From CBDCFV01 sp965261795 (GTDB taxonomy: Bacteria; Chloroflexota; Dehalococcoidia; Lucifugimonadales; UBA3495): a DNA stretch of 64,000 nt. Positions within the stretch are counted from its first letter, which is position 1, and each line of letters begins with the position of its first letter. The DNA is taken from NCBI GenBank assembly GCA_965261795.1, contig OZ253476.1:744001-808000 (forward strand). Direction: 5' to 3'. Shown here piece by piece: positions 34,220 through 42,892 of the stretch. The notes beneath the pieces are model-generated. The model had not been told where the DNA came from, did no database searches, and was given only the letters and a program-made list of their open reading frames with translations. A program made the position numbers and the translations under genes.

Positions 34220-36175
34220 ATGACCAATCCCATCAAGCCGGACATCGTTTACCAATTGCGGGGCGCGGCGGACCCGTCCATATCGCCCGACGGGCGGCGG
34301 TTGGCGTACACTCAGTCCTGGGTGGATTGCGGGGACGGCATCGAGGCTAAGTCCTGTATCGTAATGATGGACCTCGCCGACGGGTCGTCCCGGGAATTCA
34401 CTCGCGGCAACCGGGACTCCGTGGCTAAGTTCTCTCCCGACGGCAAGACCCTGGCATTCCTTCGGGCCGACGGCCAGCGCGGCCGGGAAGTATGGGTGAT
34501 GGATGCCGACGGCGGGGAAGCCCGACCGCTGGACGGGGTTCCCGGCAAGGTGTTTGAGTTTTCCTGGTCGTCCGACAGCAAGCGCTTGGTTATCAGCGCA
34601 GACATGGACCCAGACGCACCCTCTCCGGACGGCGCTTCCAACTCAGTCCCCCAAGTGACGGTGGTGGAACGCATCCGCTACCGCTACGACACCTTGGGCT
34701 GGCGGGGCAACGCCCACGCCCACCTGTTCGTGGCCGACCTCACTGGAGACGCCGTCCGACAGATCACCGACGGGGACTGGGACGATTCTTCGCCAAGGTG
34801 GTCCCCCGACGGCAGCCGTATAGCGTTTATCTCGGGGCGGAGGGAAGACCGCGACTTCTGGGCCTTAACTGAGATTTACGTCGTACCGGCCAGCGGAGGC
34901 GAACCGGTACTCTGGTCTGAGGGACTGCAAGGCTCCGGAGGGTTGGCTTGGTCACCCGATGGCCGGCGCCTGGCGGCGATCGGCACCGAGGACCCCGATG
35001 GCCTGGTGGCGTGGCAAGGCTGGTTGTACGTCCTGGAGCCGGGCACGGAGCCACGCCGTTTGACCGACGACTCAATAAAACCGCTCCTGGCGTTCCCTTC
35101 CGTCAGTCAGCCGCCTGAGTTGCGGTGGACGGACGACGGCCGCATTCTTTTTCTTGGAGACCGTTGCGGCGAGTCGTACCTTTTCCAGGCTCCGGTCGCC
35201 GGCGGCCCAGTGCGGACCGTGGCTGGCGGAGGTCGCCAGACCAACGCCATAACGTTGGACAGGAACGCCGAACGCGCTACATTGCTGTCCTCGTCTCCCG
35301 CCTCACCCGTGGACCTCCACTTGGTAACGGTGGCTTCGGGAGAAAGCGCGCAGTTAACCCATTTGAATGATACGTACCTGAAGGAGTATCCGCCGGCGAC
35401 CCTGGAAAAGTTCAGCTTCCACCGGGCAGGCTTCAACATCGAGTGCCGCTTGTTGTTCCCGCCCGACTTCAACCCGGACCGGCAGTACCCGTTGCTGTTG
35501 GACGTCCACGGAGGGCCGAACGGAGCGTTCTACGACTCCTTCGCTCCGATGCAACAGGTCCTGGCGACCACCGGCTACTTGGTGCTGGCGGTCAATCCCA
35601 GGGGTTCTTCCACCTACGGCAACGACTTTATGAAAGCCGTTCTCAAGGACTGGGGCGGCGAGGACTACCTGGACCTGATGGCGGCGGTGGACCTGGTAGC
35701 CGAACGCCCTTACGTGGACAGCCGCAGGCTGGGAATCCACGGATACAGCTACGGCGGGTTTATGACCACTTGGACAATCGGCCACAACCAACGGTTCAAA
35801 GCTGCGGTGGCCGGAGCGCCGTGCATCGACCTGTACAGCATGTACGGCACGTCGGACATCGGGATAAGCTTCGGCGAGGCCCAGTGGGGAGGTTCCCTGG
35901 TGGACGCCGCGCCCAAGCTAATCAAGCACTCGCCCATCACCTACGCAGGCAACGTCACCACGCCGGTGCTGTTGCTGCACGGCGAGTCCGACCATCGTTG
36001 CCCCATCGCCCAGAGCGAGGAGTACTTCACGGTGTTGAGGCGGTTGGGCAAGGAGGTGGAGTTCGTCCGCTTTCCCGGCTGCTCTCATGCCTTCCCCCGC
36101 ATCGGCCACCCCAAGATGCGGGAGGAGTACCTAGCGCGGACATTGGCGTGGTTTGAGAAATACCTGGCTGAGTGA
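34220..36175 (+). CDS. S9 family (prolyl oligopeptidase-like) peptidase
   Basis: 651 residues from ATG 34220 with GGGGAG 8-9 nt upstream; a start at 34202 would lie ahead of this SD. The N-terminal half is a WD40/PD40-type beta propeller with repeats such as SPDGRRLAY, SPDGKTLAF and SPDGSRIAF. The C-terminal alpha/beta hydrolase has the nucleophile elbow GIHGYSYGGFMT, the Asp in LLHGESDHRCPI and the His in CSHAFPR. No signal peptide is seen, so it is probably a cytoplasmic acylaminoacyl- or dipeptidyl-peptidase. It is a single gene following the MITE-like element. Confidence 0.93.
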   Translation: MTNPIKPDIVYQLRGAADPSISPDGRRLAYTQSWVDCGDGIEAKSCIVMMDLADGSSREFTRGNRDSVAKFSPDGKTLAFLRADGQRGREVWVMDADGGEARPLDGVPGKVFEFSWSSDSKRLVISADMDPDAPSPDGASNSVPQVTVVERIRYRYDTLGWRGNAHAHLFVADLTGDAVRQITDGDWDDSSPRWSPDGSRIAFISGRREDRDFWALTEIYVVPASGGEPVLWSEGLQGSGGLAWSPDGRRLAAIGTEDPDGLVAWQGWLYVLEPGTEPRRLTDDSIKPLLAFPSVSQPPELRWTDDGRILFLGDRCGESYLFQAPVAGGPVRTVAGGGRQTNAITLDRNAERATLLSSSPASPVDLHLVTVASGESAQLTHLNDTYLKEYPPATLEKFSFHRAGFNIECRLLFPPDFNPDRQYPLLLDVHGGPNGAFYDSFAPMQQVLATTGYLVLAVNPRGSSTYGNDFMKAVLKDWGGEDYLDLMAAVDLVAERPYVDSRRLGIHGYSYGGFMTTWTIGHNQRFKAAVAGAPCIDLYSMYGTSDIGISFGEAQWGGSLVDAAPKLIKHSPITYAGNVTTPVLLLHGESDHRCPIAQSEEYFTVLRRLGKEVEFVRFPGCSHAFPRIGHPKMREEYLARTLAWFEKYLAE

Positions 36176-36199
36176 ACGGAGCAGGAGGGTTTGGGGGAC

Positions 36200-36480
36200 C
36201 TACCTGGTTTCCCACAGCTTGCGAAACTCGTCGCCACTGAGGGGGCAGTTCACCAAGTCTTCCAGTTCCGCGCGGCTAAGTTTCAGCCTCCTGGCCGTGT
36301 TGGAGACCACGAAATCGGGTAACTGCCCACGAGCTGAATGGGAGATCTTAGCCACCCGGTGCTCCACTCCCCCGAATCCGTACCAATGATATATGTGGTG
36401 AGACCGCGATATATGTGGTGAGACCGCCGGTCCTCGCGGGTTTCCAGCTTGCGCAGCAGGGCCCGTCGCAAGTCCCGCAT
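36200..36480 (-). pseudogene. Small gene broken by a 20-bp tandem duplication
   Basis: The 20-bp unit GATATATGTGGTGAGACCGC occurs twice in a row (36389-36408 and 36409-36428). Removing one copy leaves 261 bp, an 86-codon frame from ATG 36480 to TAG 36202-36200, encoding a basic N-terminus (MRDLRRALLRKLETRED), then QLPDFVVSNTARRLKLSRAEL and DLVNCPLSGDEFRKLWETR. With both copies the frame turns into unlike sequence. It starts 8 nt after the preceding gene's stop, so the two were an operon. I do not recognise the family. Confidence 0.75.
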
Positions 36481-36487
36481 GTCCACG

Positions 36488-36808
36488 CTATCTAGCGGTT
36501 ATCGGACGGATGAGGCGACGCAGGATTTTCAAATCCTCAGTTTCTGACGGGCCTACCCTGCCCTCGTGCGCTTTCAACGACTCAAAATAGTCGCTCAACG
36601 AGGTCACCAAGTCGAATATGGCCTCTTCAACTATGGACCCAATTCCATACTCCTGGGTCGACAGGTTGGTAGTGGCCACTATCTGGCCGTCGGACGTCTG
36701 CACTTCAACTGGCAGGTCGCTGACCAACTCCCAAGCGTTGTCCCAAGAGTAATGGGCAGGAAGGACGCGCATACTCTTACTCAATTCAATGTTACCAGCA
36801 TTCACCAT
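36488..36808 (-). CDS. Small acidic protein of unknown function, operon partner of a broken gene
   Basis: 106 residues from ATG 36808; no clear SD, and longer starts add unlike sequence. The chain reads SMRVLPAHYSWDNAWELVSDLPVEV, then a strand-rich VQTSDGQIVATTNLS, then an amphipathic helix IVEEAIFDLVTSLSDYFESL and a polar tail. The following small gene (now broken by duplication) starts 8 nt after its stop. Two small adjacent genes next to phage packaging genes could be a toxin-antitoxin pair or phage accessory genes, but no motif proves this. TTGTACAATTGT, an imperfect palindrome, precedes the start. Confidence 0.5.
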   Translation of the reverse strand: MVNAGNIELSKSMRVLPAHYSWDNAWELVSDLPVEVQTSDGQIVATTNLSTQEYGIGSIVEEAIFDLVTSLSDYFESLKAHEGRVGPSETEDLKILRRLIRPITAR

Positions 36809-36858
36809 GCGACAATTGTACAACAATGGGAAAAGTGATGCTTTGGCTGTTCGTTGGA

Positions 36859-38208
36859 CTACCCCAACGGCGGATCCCCGCTCGTGGTCGGCGGAGCGCC
36901 CACCGGCGCTTTGGCCCAAGTGTCCCCCCACTGCACGTCGGGCAGGTTGCGGGAGCGGCGGACCTCGTTGATGGTCAGGACGCCCCGGTCGAGGAGTTGG
37001 GCCTCGCGGGAGACGCGGCTGTTTTCGTCCTCGCGCAGCGCCTCGATGTCGCTGATGTCGAACTTGACAGCCAGGTCGGGGTAGCCGAACCTGGGCAGCA
37101 ACTGCTGGTTCAACTGGTCCTCCAGAAACCCCATCTCCGGTATCATAGTGTTCCGCCAGAAAATGCGCTCCGTAGCGTTCACGTTGGCGTAAGTGGCCCG
37201 CTCTAAGTCAGACAGCAACGGCTTGGGTACGCCGTAGGCCCGGCTCACCTCCTCCAAGCTCCATCGCAGCCCCTGGATGAAGTCCATGTCGCGGTGGCTG
37301 AAGCCCAGCGTCTTGATGTCTCTGACGAAGCTGGCGATGGCCGGACGGTGGGGGTTGGTTATGCCGCGGTAGCGGGCCTCCCACCGCTCGTAGAAATCTT
37401 CAACTTCAGCGTCGGTCATGACGTCGTTGGTCAACATCACAAAGTCCGGGCGGGCAGAGTTGCTGAGGAAGTTGCGGTTGAACCGCAGGGCCTCCTGGCC
37501 CATGTCCACCGACAATCGCGCAGGAGCCAAGGGCGACAATCCGGCGTACTCGCTCAATGGATTGAAATAGCGCAGCCACAATACCTCGTCAGGGGTATAG
37601 GCCACGGGCCCGTTGCGGCCCATGTAAACGAAACCCCGTATGTAACTGTTCCGGTCGGGAACGATGTTCACCCGGTCAGGCCGGAGGGGCCAGAACTCCC
37701 TCCGGCCCTGCTCGTCCCTCTCCAAGGCCCAGAAGGCGGAACCCCACAGACTCAGGTATATCTCCGTCGCCCGCCACAAATCCCCGCGAGTGAACCAGGG
37801 ATTCACCCGGTCGAGGACCTGTTGCATGGGATGGCTGCGGGGCACAGGCTGCCCCAAACCCTCGGGCGTGCGGCGGTGGACCACAACGGCGGGCCGGGAC
37901 AATGCCTCAGACCGTAGCTTGACGGCAGCGTAGACCGGCGCCGAGGAGGTGTAGTAAGAGCCGTAAACCGACTTCGCCCACTCGGACCCACGGCCAGGTC
38001 CAGCTTCGTCAAACCAGTCCAGGTCAGCGGCGGACGCACGGTTGGCCCGCTGCACGACACGGGTCCGGTCCGCCAAGTCCGAAACGCCGCCGCCCCCCAC
38101 CTTCGGCTCGAAGACATTTCCGGGCTGCCGCCTCAGCCTATGCCACAGGCGCAGAACGCCTCCCTTGGCCGCATTGCTGTTACGAGAATTCTCAGAAATG
38201 TTGGTCAT
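36859..38208 (-). CDS. Phage portal protein (HK97 type)
   Basis: 449 residues from ATG 38208, with GGAGGAG 8 nt upstream. The family pattern is seen: SSAPVYAAVKLRSEALSRP, ITNPHRPAI in the middle, IQGLRWSLEEVSRAYGVPKPLLSDLERATYANVNATERIFWRNTMIPEMGFLEDQLNQ, and a C-terminal DISDIEALREDENSRVSREAQLLDRGVLTINEVRRSRNLP. HK97 portals form the dodecameric DNA gate at one capsid vertex. It follows terminase and zinc-ribbon genes in normal packaging order, but no head protease, capsid or tail gene comes next. The frame is intact and full length. Confidence 0.93.
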   Translation of the reverse strand: MTNISENSRNSNAAKGGVLRLWHRLRRQPGNVFEPKVGGGGVSDLADRTRVVQRANRASAADLDWFDEAGPGRGSEWAKSVYGSYYTSSAPVYAAVKLRSEALSRPAVVVHRRTPEGLGQPVPRSHPMQQVLDRVNPWFTRGDLWRATEIYLSLWGSAFWALERDEQGRREFWPLRPDRVNIVPDRNSYIRGFVYMGRNGPVAYTPDEVLWLRYFNPLSEYAGLSPLAPARLSVDMGQEALRFNRNFLSNSARPDFVMLTNDVMTDAEVEDFYERWEARYRGITNPHRPAIASFVRDIKTLGFSHRDMDFIQGLRWSLEEVSRAYGVPKPLLSDLERATYANVNATERIFWRNTMIPEMGFLEDQLNQQLLPRFGYPDLAVKFDISDIEALREDENSRVSREAQLLDRGVLTINEVRRSRNLPDVQWGDTWAKAPVGAPPTTSGDPPLG

Positions 38209-38279
38209 ATAAAGTCTCCTCCGCTGGATTCCGGCTCAAGGCCGGGGTGACAGGCGGTAGCGTTACAATTTAGGTGGCC

Positions 38280-38342
38280 TGATTCCCGCGCCCAAACGTC
38301 ATTCCCACACCCAAACGTCATTCCCGCGAAGGCGGGAATCCA
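38280..38342. repeat. REP-like palindrome with two 19-bp half-units
   Basis: ATTCCCGCGCCCAAACGT, CATTCCCACACCCAAACGT and CATTCCCGCGAAGGCGGGAATCC lie one after another at 19-bp spacing, the last being the palindrome. It fills the portal-terminase gap together with an imperfect ATTCCGGCTCAAGGCCGGGGT copy at 38226. Confidence 0.65.
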
Positions 38343-38413
38343 CCGTACCATCGCCGCTGGACAGACCGCCTGAAACGGAACGCTACCTAGTCCAAAATTC
38401 GCCGGAGCTTGGT

Positions 38414-39772
38414 TCAGGTCCATATCCGGGGGCGCGGCGGCCGCTCCACAAAGGACAGCATCAATGCGTCGGCTTTGTCTGGCGAAGGCAGCCCTCTTTT
38501 CCGCATACCATCCTTGCTCTCCAAGGACAGCCTTTGCAGTTTGTCGTAGTGGTAACGCAAAGCCGCCAACTCTCCTATCAGCTCACTGTCGTTAGGGATG
38601 GCAATGGCCCCGGACTCGAACAACTCCCGCAGCCGCCAATACCCTTCCGCCCTCAGGTTTGTGAACTGGCCGGCCTGCTTTGCGCGGAGGGCCACGTTTA
38701 CCCCTTGGACCGGAAAGCCCTGCTCCTTCAAGCGGTCGACAACTCCGGCCCCGACTCCGATTTCGTCGATGTACACCCGTGCCGGACCGTGTTGCTTGAT
38801 TGCGGCCGCAATCCTTGCGGCGAACTGCATCGTGTCCAATTTGCGGAAGGTGCAGATATCCTCCACGCGGTTGCCTCGCCGGTAGAGGATTACGCTGCGG
38901 TCGGAGCCGAACCGGGCCACGTCGACAGCCATCACTACCTCTTCCCGCCCCGGGTGGTCCGGTAGGGCATACTCGGCCGGACCGAGCAATTGTCTTCGGG
39001 CGGCGGCTTCGATGTCGGACAGCCTGATAAGGGTGTCATCGGAATTTTCCGAAAATTCTCCCAGTATCCGCGACCGGAAGATCGGGTCTTCCTCTCCCCA
39101 AGCCAAGCGCCGTTCCTCAACCCAATCGGCGGTGGCAAGCCCCGGTATAACCACTTCCCCGGCTATAAGGTTGGGACTGTCCAAGGCGGAAATGGTCATC
39201 GTGTAGTAAATCGCCCTTTCTTCGTAGAAAGCCCGGCGAAACGCTCCGTCGATGCCGGTAGGGTTGCCGATGAGCAGCAACCGGGGCGCAGCAGAGGTCA
39301 TCACAGCCTCGATAGCCTCGTATATTTCGTCGCTGACGCCCTCGGCTTCGTCCACGATGATAAACATATTGGGGCTATGGAACCCTTGGAATTGGTCCGC
39401 CGTATCAGCGGAAAGGCCTATGGCGTACCTGTCCTCGGCCAGTTCCCATCTGGTGTCCAGCATTTTGCCGCCCAGGACGTCGGAAGCCCGGCGGTACAGA
39501 CCTCGGATTTGCCGCCAGAGGATATGGCGGACTTGCCGGAAGGTGGGAGCGGTGGTCAAGACTATCGCCGGATCGTGGCAATATAGGAACCACAACGCCG
39601 CCACCGCGGCACAGTACCCTTTGCCCAAGCCGTTGCCGGACTTCACCGCGACCCTCCGGTTTTCCACCAACGCGCTCAACACTTCTTCCTGCTTGCTCCA
39701 CAACTCAACTTGCAAAATGTCTCTCGCAAACTCTATCGGCTTCAGCCGCTCAACCACCGCGGCTTCCGACAC
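38414..39772 (-). CDS. Phage terminase large subunit
   Basis: 452 residues from a GTG at 39772; GAGGGAG lies upstream inside the previous gene's end. The ATPase domain has the Walker A-like VKSGNGLGKGYCAA and the Walker B MFIIVDEAEGV. The nuclease half has AVDVARFGSDRSVILYRRG (RNase H-fold Asp) and VYIDEIGVGAGVVDRL. Terminase pumps phage DNA through the portal and cuts it. The gene is intact and lies 6 bp after the zinc-ribbon gene, with the portal next. The product reads as a functional length for the family. Confidence 0.93.
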   Translation of the reverse strand: MSEAAVVERLKPIEFARDILQVELWSKQEEVLSALVENRRVAVKSGNGLGKGYCAAVAALWFLYCHDPAIVLTTAPTFRQVRHILWRQIRGLYRRASDVLGGKMLDTRWELAEDRYAIGLSADTADQFQGFHSPNMFIIVDEAEGVSDEIYEAIEAVMTSAAPRLLLIGNPTGIDGAFRRAFYEERAIYYTMTISALDSPNLIAGEVVIPGLATADWVEERRLAWGEEDPIFRSRILGEFSENSDDTLIRLSDIEAAARRQLLGPAEYALPDHPGREEVVMAVDVARFGSDRSVILYRRGNRVEDICTFRKLDTMQFAARIAAAIKQHGPARVYIDEIGVGAGVVDRLKEQGFPVQGVNVALRAKQAGQFTNLRAEGYWRLRELFESGAIAIPNDSELIGELAALRYHYDKLQRLSLESKDGMRKRGLPSPDKADALMLSFVERPPRPRIWT

Positions 39773-39778
39773 CCTTTA

Positions 39779-39964
39779 TTACTCCCTCGTCCTGTAACCG
39801 GGTTGTACCGCAACCGTGCGGGAGGGAGCCGGAGACGTGGCGCCGGAGGAATCGCCGGGGCTGAACAGGTAGCCGCACCCACGGCAACGGTAAACGTCGT
39901 GGTCGTTAGTCTCTTTTTTATCCAGCCGGACCAACCGGGTAGAGTAGCAACGTCGGCAATTCAA
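39779..39964 (-). CDS. Small zinc-ribbon protein
   Basis: 61 residues starting with TTG at 39964, with GGAGGTGA 6 nt upstream. MNCRRCYS and YRCRGCGYLF give two CxxC knuckles 20 residues apart, a typical zinc ribbon; the Ser/Pro-rich tail is disordered. It is the first gene of the packaging module and could be a small regulator or a terminase helper; no evidence separates these. Confidence 0.75.
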   Translation of the reverse strand: MNCRRCYSTRLVRLDKKETNDHDVYRCRGCGYLFSPGDSSGATSPAPSRTVAVQPGYRTRE

Positions 39965-39981
39965 CTTGGGTCACCTCCAAA

Positions 39982-40020
39982 AAATATAGGGACGGACCGG
40001 CTTTAGTCCGGGTCCGTCCC
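39982..40020 (-). promoter_or_regulatory. Hairpin plus T-run directly before the zinc-ribbon SD (possible attenuator)
   Basis: GGGACGGACC (40020-40011 on the minus strand) pairs with GGTCCGTCCC (39998-39989) and is followed by TATATTTTTT, which runs straight into GGAGGTGA, the SD. No leftward gene lies upstream for it to terminate. Confidence 0.5.
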
Positions 40021-40092
40021 TGCACTATCCAAGCTAGTGATCTGCAATCCCAAGTGTCAAGATGCGCGGTGTCAGCGGTGCAGTTCAGTAGG

Positions 40093-40098
40093 TATAAT
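40093..40098 (+). promoter_or_regulatory. -10 box (TATAAT) of Uma2 array gene 1
   Basis: TATAAT 49 nt before the SD-backed ATG at 40142. The same box lies at the same distance in all seven array genes. No convincing -35 box. Confidence 0.6.
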
Positions 40099-40141
40099 AA
40101 CTTTACTCTTTCCTGTCTCACCCGGTTGTATGAGGACCGCT

Positions 40142-40936
40142 ATGACCAGCAGACCGGCTCCACGAAAGCTGTCCGCCGCACCCACGGAACGGTTCACGCC
40201 GCCTCCGCGAACACCCTTTGACCCGGGCGACGGCCTGTTCCCGGTGTTTCCCCCAAGAGGCGATATGCAGAACCCCATCTATCTACACCGTCCCGGCCAT
40301 CTGGCGGCCTTGAGCCTGCATTTCGGTTCGCCTGAGACCACCATCGTCCTGGGCGAGGTCCCCGTCGGCCGGGACCTGCGCCAGCGCCGGGGCCTGCGGG
40401 TCCCCGACCTGCTGATTGCCTTCGGCGTGGACCCGGACAGGATCATCGCCGACCGGGGCTACTCCATCGAGCAGTGGGGCAAGCCGCCGGACTTCGTGCT
40501 GGAAATAGCCTCCGAGAACACCGCCGAAAACGACGTTACCGTGAAACGGGACGATTTCGCCGCCTTTGGCATACCCGAATACTGGCGCTTTGACCCATCG
40601 GGTGGCGAATATTATCCCGCAGGTCTGGCAGGGGACAGGCTGGTTGGCGGCGTATATCGGCCCATCGGCATCGTGGGGGCGGATGACCGCCATTTTTGGG
40701 GCCGCAGCGAGGTCCTGAGATTGGACATCTGCTGGGAGGATGGTCAACTGCGCTGGTATGACCCGGCGGCGGGGCGTTACCTGCGGACCTTCGATGAGGA
40801 GACCGAGGCCCATATCGCCGCCCGGAACGAGCGGGACGCCGCCCAGAGTGAGCGGGACGCGGAACGCAGGGCCCGCTTGGCAGCCGAGGAGCGGGTGCGG
40901 GAGCTGGAAGCCGAGATCAGGCGCTTGCGGAGTTAG
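40142..40936 (+). CDS. Uma2 nuclease-like protein, array gene 1 of 7
   Basis: 264 residues. The ATG at 40142 is chosen because TGAGGA lies 5-6 nt upstream; that SD overlaps an earlier in-frame ATG at 40130. Motifs: LRVPDLLIAFG (Asp89), GKPPDFVLEIASENT (Asp117, Glu121), VKRDDFAAFGIPEYWRFD (Lys135). The final 40 residues are a coiled coil with NERDAAQSERD heptads. N-type is HRPGHLAALSLHFG; the middle is DDRHFWGRSEVLRLDICW. Uma2 proteins have the restriction-nuclease fold; the cellular role is not established. The gene has its own -10 box and opens the tandem array. Confidence 0.88.
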   Translation: MTSRPAPRKLSAAPTERFTPPPRTPFDPGDGLFPVFPPRGDMQNPIYLHRPGHLAALSLHFGSPETTIVLGEVPVGRDLRQRRGLRVPDLLIAFGVDPDRIIADRGYSIEQWGKPPDFVLEIASENTAENDVTVKRDDFAAFGIPEYWRFDPSGGEYYPAGLAGDRLVGGVYRPIGIVGADDRHFWGRSEVLRLDICWEDGQLRWYDPAAGRYLRTFDEETEAHIAARNERDAAQSERDAERRARLAAEERVRELEAEIRRLRS

Positions 40937-40995
40937 CGCGGGCGGGAACCGATCCCCCACAACTGCGCACTCACGGTCTCCGCCTATACCCGGTG

Positions 40996-41001
40996 TATAA
41001 T
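40996..41001 (+). promoter_or_regulatory. -10 box (TATAAT) of Uma2 array gene 2
   Basis: TATAAT inside CGGTGTATAATTACC, 49 nt before ATG 41045. Confidence 0.6.
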
Positions 41002-41044
41002 TACCTCTCTCTTTCCTGTCTCACCCGGTTGTATGAGGACCGCT

Positions 41045-41839
41045 ATGACCAGCAGACCGGCTCCACGAAAGCCGTCCGCCGCACCCACGGAACGGTTCAC
41101 GCCGCCTCCGCGAACGCCCTTTGACCCGGGCGACGGCCTGTTCCCCGTGTTTCCCCCAAGAGGCGATATGCAGAACCCCATCTATCTCCATGATCCAGGC
41201 TACCAAGCCGCCCTGCGACGCCACTTCGGTTCGCCTGAGACCACCATCGTCCTGGGCGAGGTCCCCGTCGGCCGGGACCTGCGCCAGCGCCGGGGATTGC
41301 GGGTCCCAGACCTGCTGATTGCCTTCGGCGTGGACCCGGACAGGATCATCGCCGACCGGGGCTACTCCATCGAGCAGTGGGGCAAGCCGCCGGACTTCGT
41401 GCTGGAAATAGCCTCCGAGAACACCGCCGAAAACGACGTTACCGTGAAACGGGACGATTTCGCCGCCTTTGGCATACCCGAATACTGGCGCTTCGACCCA
41501 TCTGGCGGCGAATATTATCCCGCAGGTCTGGCAGGGGACAGGCTGGTTGGCGGCGTATATCGGCCCATCGGCATCGTCGGGACGGATGACCGACATTCCT
41601 GGGGCCGCAGTGAAGCACTGGGACTGGACCTCTGCTGGGAGGATGGTCAACTGCGCTGGTATGACCCGGCGGCGGGGCGCTACTTGCTGACGTTCGACGA
41701 GGAGGCCGAGGCCCATATCGCCGCCCGGAACGAGCGGGATGCCGCCCAGAGTGAGCGGGACGCGGAACGCAGGGCCCGTTTGGCCGCCGAGGAGCGGGTG
41801 CGGGAACTGGAAGCCGAGATCAGGCGCTTGCGGAGTTAG
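41045..41839 (+). CDS. Uma2 nuclease-like protein, array gene 2 of 7
   Basis: 264 residues, same length as gene 1. The active-site motifs are identical to gene 1 (Asp89, Glu121, Lys135). It differs by having the HDPGYQAALRRHFG segment after residue 48 and the DDRHSWGRSEALGLDLCWEDGQ middle. The tail has one AAQSERD heptad between NERD and AERRARL. The repeat offset to gene 1 is 903 bp. It shares the second N-type only with gene 5. Confidence 0.88.
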   Translation: MTSRPAPRKPSAAPTERFTPPPRTPFDPGDGLFPVFPPRGDMQNPIYLHDPGYQAALRRHFGSPETTIVLGEVPVGRDLRQRRGLRVPDLLIAFGVDPDRIIADRGYSIEQWGKPPDFVLEIASENTAENDVTVKRDDFAAFGIPEYWRFDPSGGEYYPAGLAGDRLVGGVYRPIGIVGTDDRHSWGRSEALGLDLCWEDGQLRWYDPAAGRYLLTFDEEAEAHIAARNERDAAQSERDAERRARLAAEERVRELEAEIRRLRS

Positions 41840-41898
41840 CGCGGCCGGGAACCGATCCCCCGCAACTGCGCACTCACGGTCTCCGCCTATACCCGGTG

Positions 41899-41904
41899 TA
41901 TAAT
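41899..41904 (+). promoter_or_regulatory. -10 box (TATAAT) of Uma2 array gene 3
   Basis: TATAAT 49 nt before ATG 41948, in a spacer almost identical to that of gene 2. Confidence 0.6.
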
Positions 41905-41947
41905 TACCTCTCTCTTTCCTGTCTCACCCGGTTGTATGAGGACCGCT

Positions 41948-42784
41948 ATGACCAGCAGACCGGTTCCACGAAAGCCGTCCGCCGCACCCACGGAACGGTT
42001 CACGCCGCCTCCGCGAACTCCCTTTGACCCGGGCGATGGCCTGTTCCCGGTGTTTCCCCCAAGAGGCGATATGCAGAACCCCATCTATCTACACCGTCCC
42101 GGCCATCTGGCGGCCTTGAGCCTGCATTTCGGTTCGCCTGAGACCACCATCGTCCTGGGCGAGGTCCCCGTCGGCCGGGACCTGCGCCAGCGCCGGGGCC
42201 TGCGGGTCCCCGACCTGCTGATTGCCTTCGGCGTGGACCCGGACAGGATCATCGCCGACCGGGGTTACTCCATCGAGCAGTGGGGCAAGCCGCCGGACTT
42301 CGTGCTGGAAATAGCCTCCGAAACCACCGCCGAAAACGACGTTACCGTGAAACGGGACGATTTCGCCGCCTTTGGCATACCCGAATACTGGCGCTTTGAC
42401 CCATCTGGCGGTGAATATTATCCCGCAGGTCTGGCCGGGGACAGGCTGGTTGACGGCGTATATCGGCCCATCGGCATCGTCGGGGCGGACGACCGCCATT
42501 CCTGGGGCCGCAGTGAAGCACTGGGACTGGACATCTGCTGGGAAGAGGGTCAACTGCGCTGGTATGACCCGGCTGCGGGGCGTTACCTGCGGACCTTCGA
42601 TGAGGAGACCGAGGCCCATATCGCCGCCCGGAACGAGCGGGATGCCGCCCAGAGTGAGCGGGACGCCGCCCAGAGTGAGCGGGACGTCGCCCAGAGTGAG
42701 AGGGACGCGGAACGCAGGGCCCGCTTGGCAGTCGAGGAGCGGGCACGGGAGCTGGAAGCCGAGATCAGGCGCTTGCGGAGTTAG
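41948..42784 (+). CDS. Uma2 nuclease-like protein, array gene 3 of 7 (longest coiled coil)
   Basis: 278 residues, 14 more than gene 1. The extra 42 bp are two further heptads in the coiled coil (AAQSERD-AAQSERD-VAQSERD). N-type is HRPGHLAALSLHFG; the motif block reads EIASETT where genes 1 and 2 have EIASENT; the middle is DDRHSWGRSEALGLDICWEEGQ. Catalytic residues are kept. It also has one Pro-to-Val change near residue 6. Own promoter as for the other genes. Confidence 0.88.
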   Translation: MTSRPVPRKPSAAPTERFTPPPRTPFDPGDGLFPVFPPRGDMQNPIYLHRPGHLAALSLHFGSPETTIVLGEVPVGRDLRQRRGLRVPDLLIAFGVDPDRIIADRGYSIEQWGKPPDFVLEIASETTAENDVTVKRDDFAAFGIPEYWRFDPSGGEYYPAGLAGDRLVDGVYRPIGIVGADDRHSWGRSEALGLDICWEEGQLRWYDPAAGRYLRTFDEETEAHIAARNERDAAQSERDAAQSERDVAQSERDAERRARLAVEERARELEAEIRRLRS

Positions 42785-42843
42785 CGCGGCCGGGAACCGA
42801 TCCCCCACAACTGTGCACTCACGGTCTCCGCCAATGCCCGGTG

Positions 42844-42849
42844 TATAAT
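42844..42849 (+). promoter_or_regulatory. -10 box (TATAAT) of Uma2 array gene 4
   Basis: TATAAT in GTGTATAATAACTTTACTC, 49 nt before ATG 42893. Its 3' flank (ACTTTACTC) matches gene 1, not genes 2 and 3. Confidence 0.6.
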
Positions 42850-42892
42850 AACTTTACTCTTTCCTGTCTCACCCGGTTGTATGAGGACCGCT

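Noticed and set aside
42089..42808. Repeated minus-strand frames (about 180-240 codons) opposite each Uma2 array gene
   Set aside because: They recur only because the genes on the plus strand recur. The plus strand has SDs, promoters and conserved catalytic residues.
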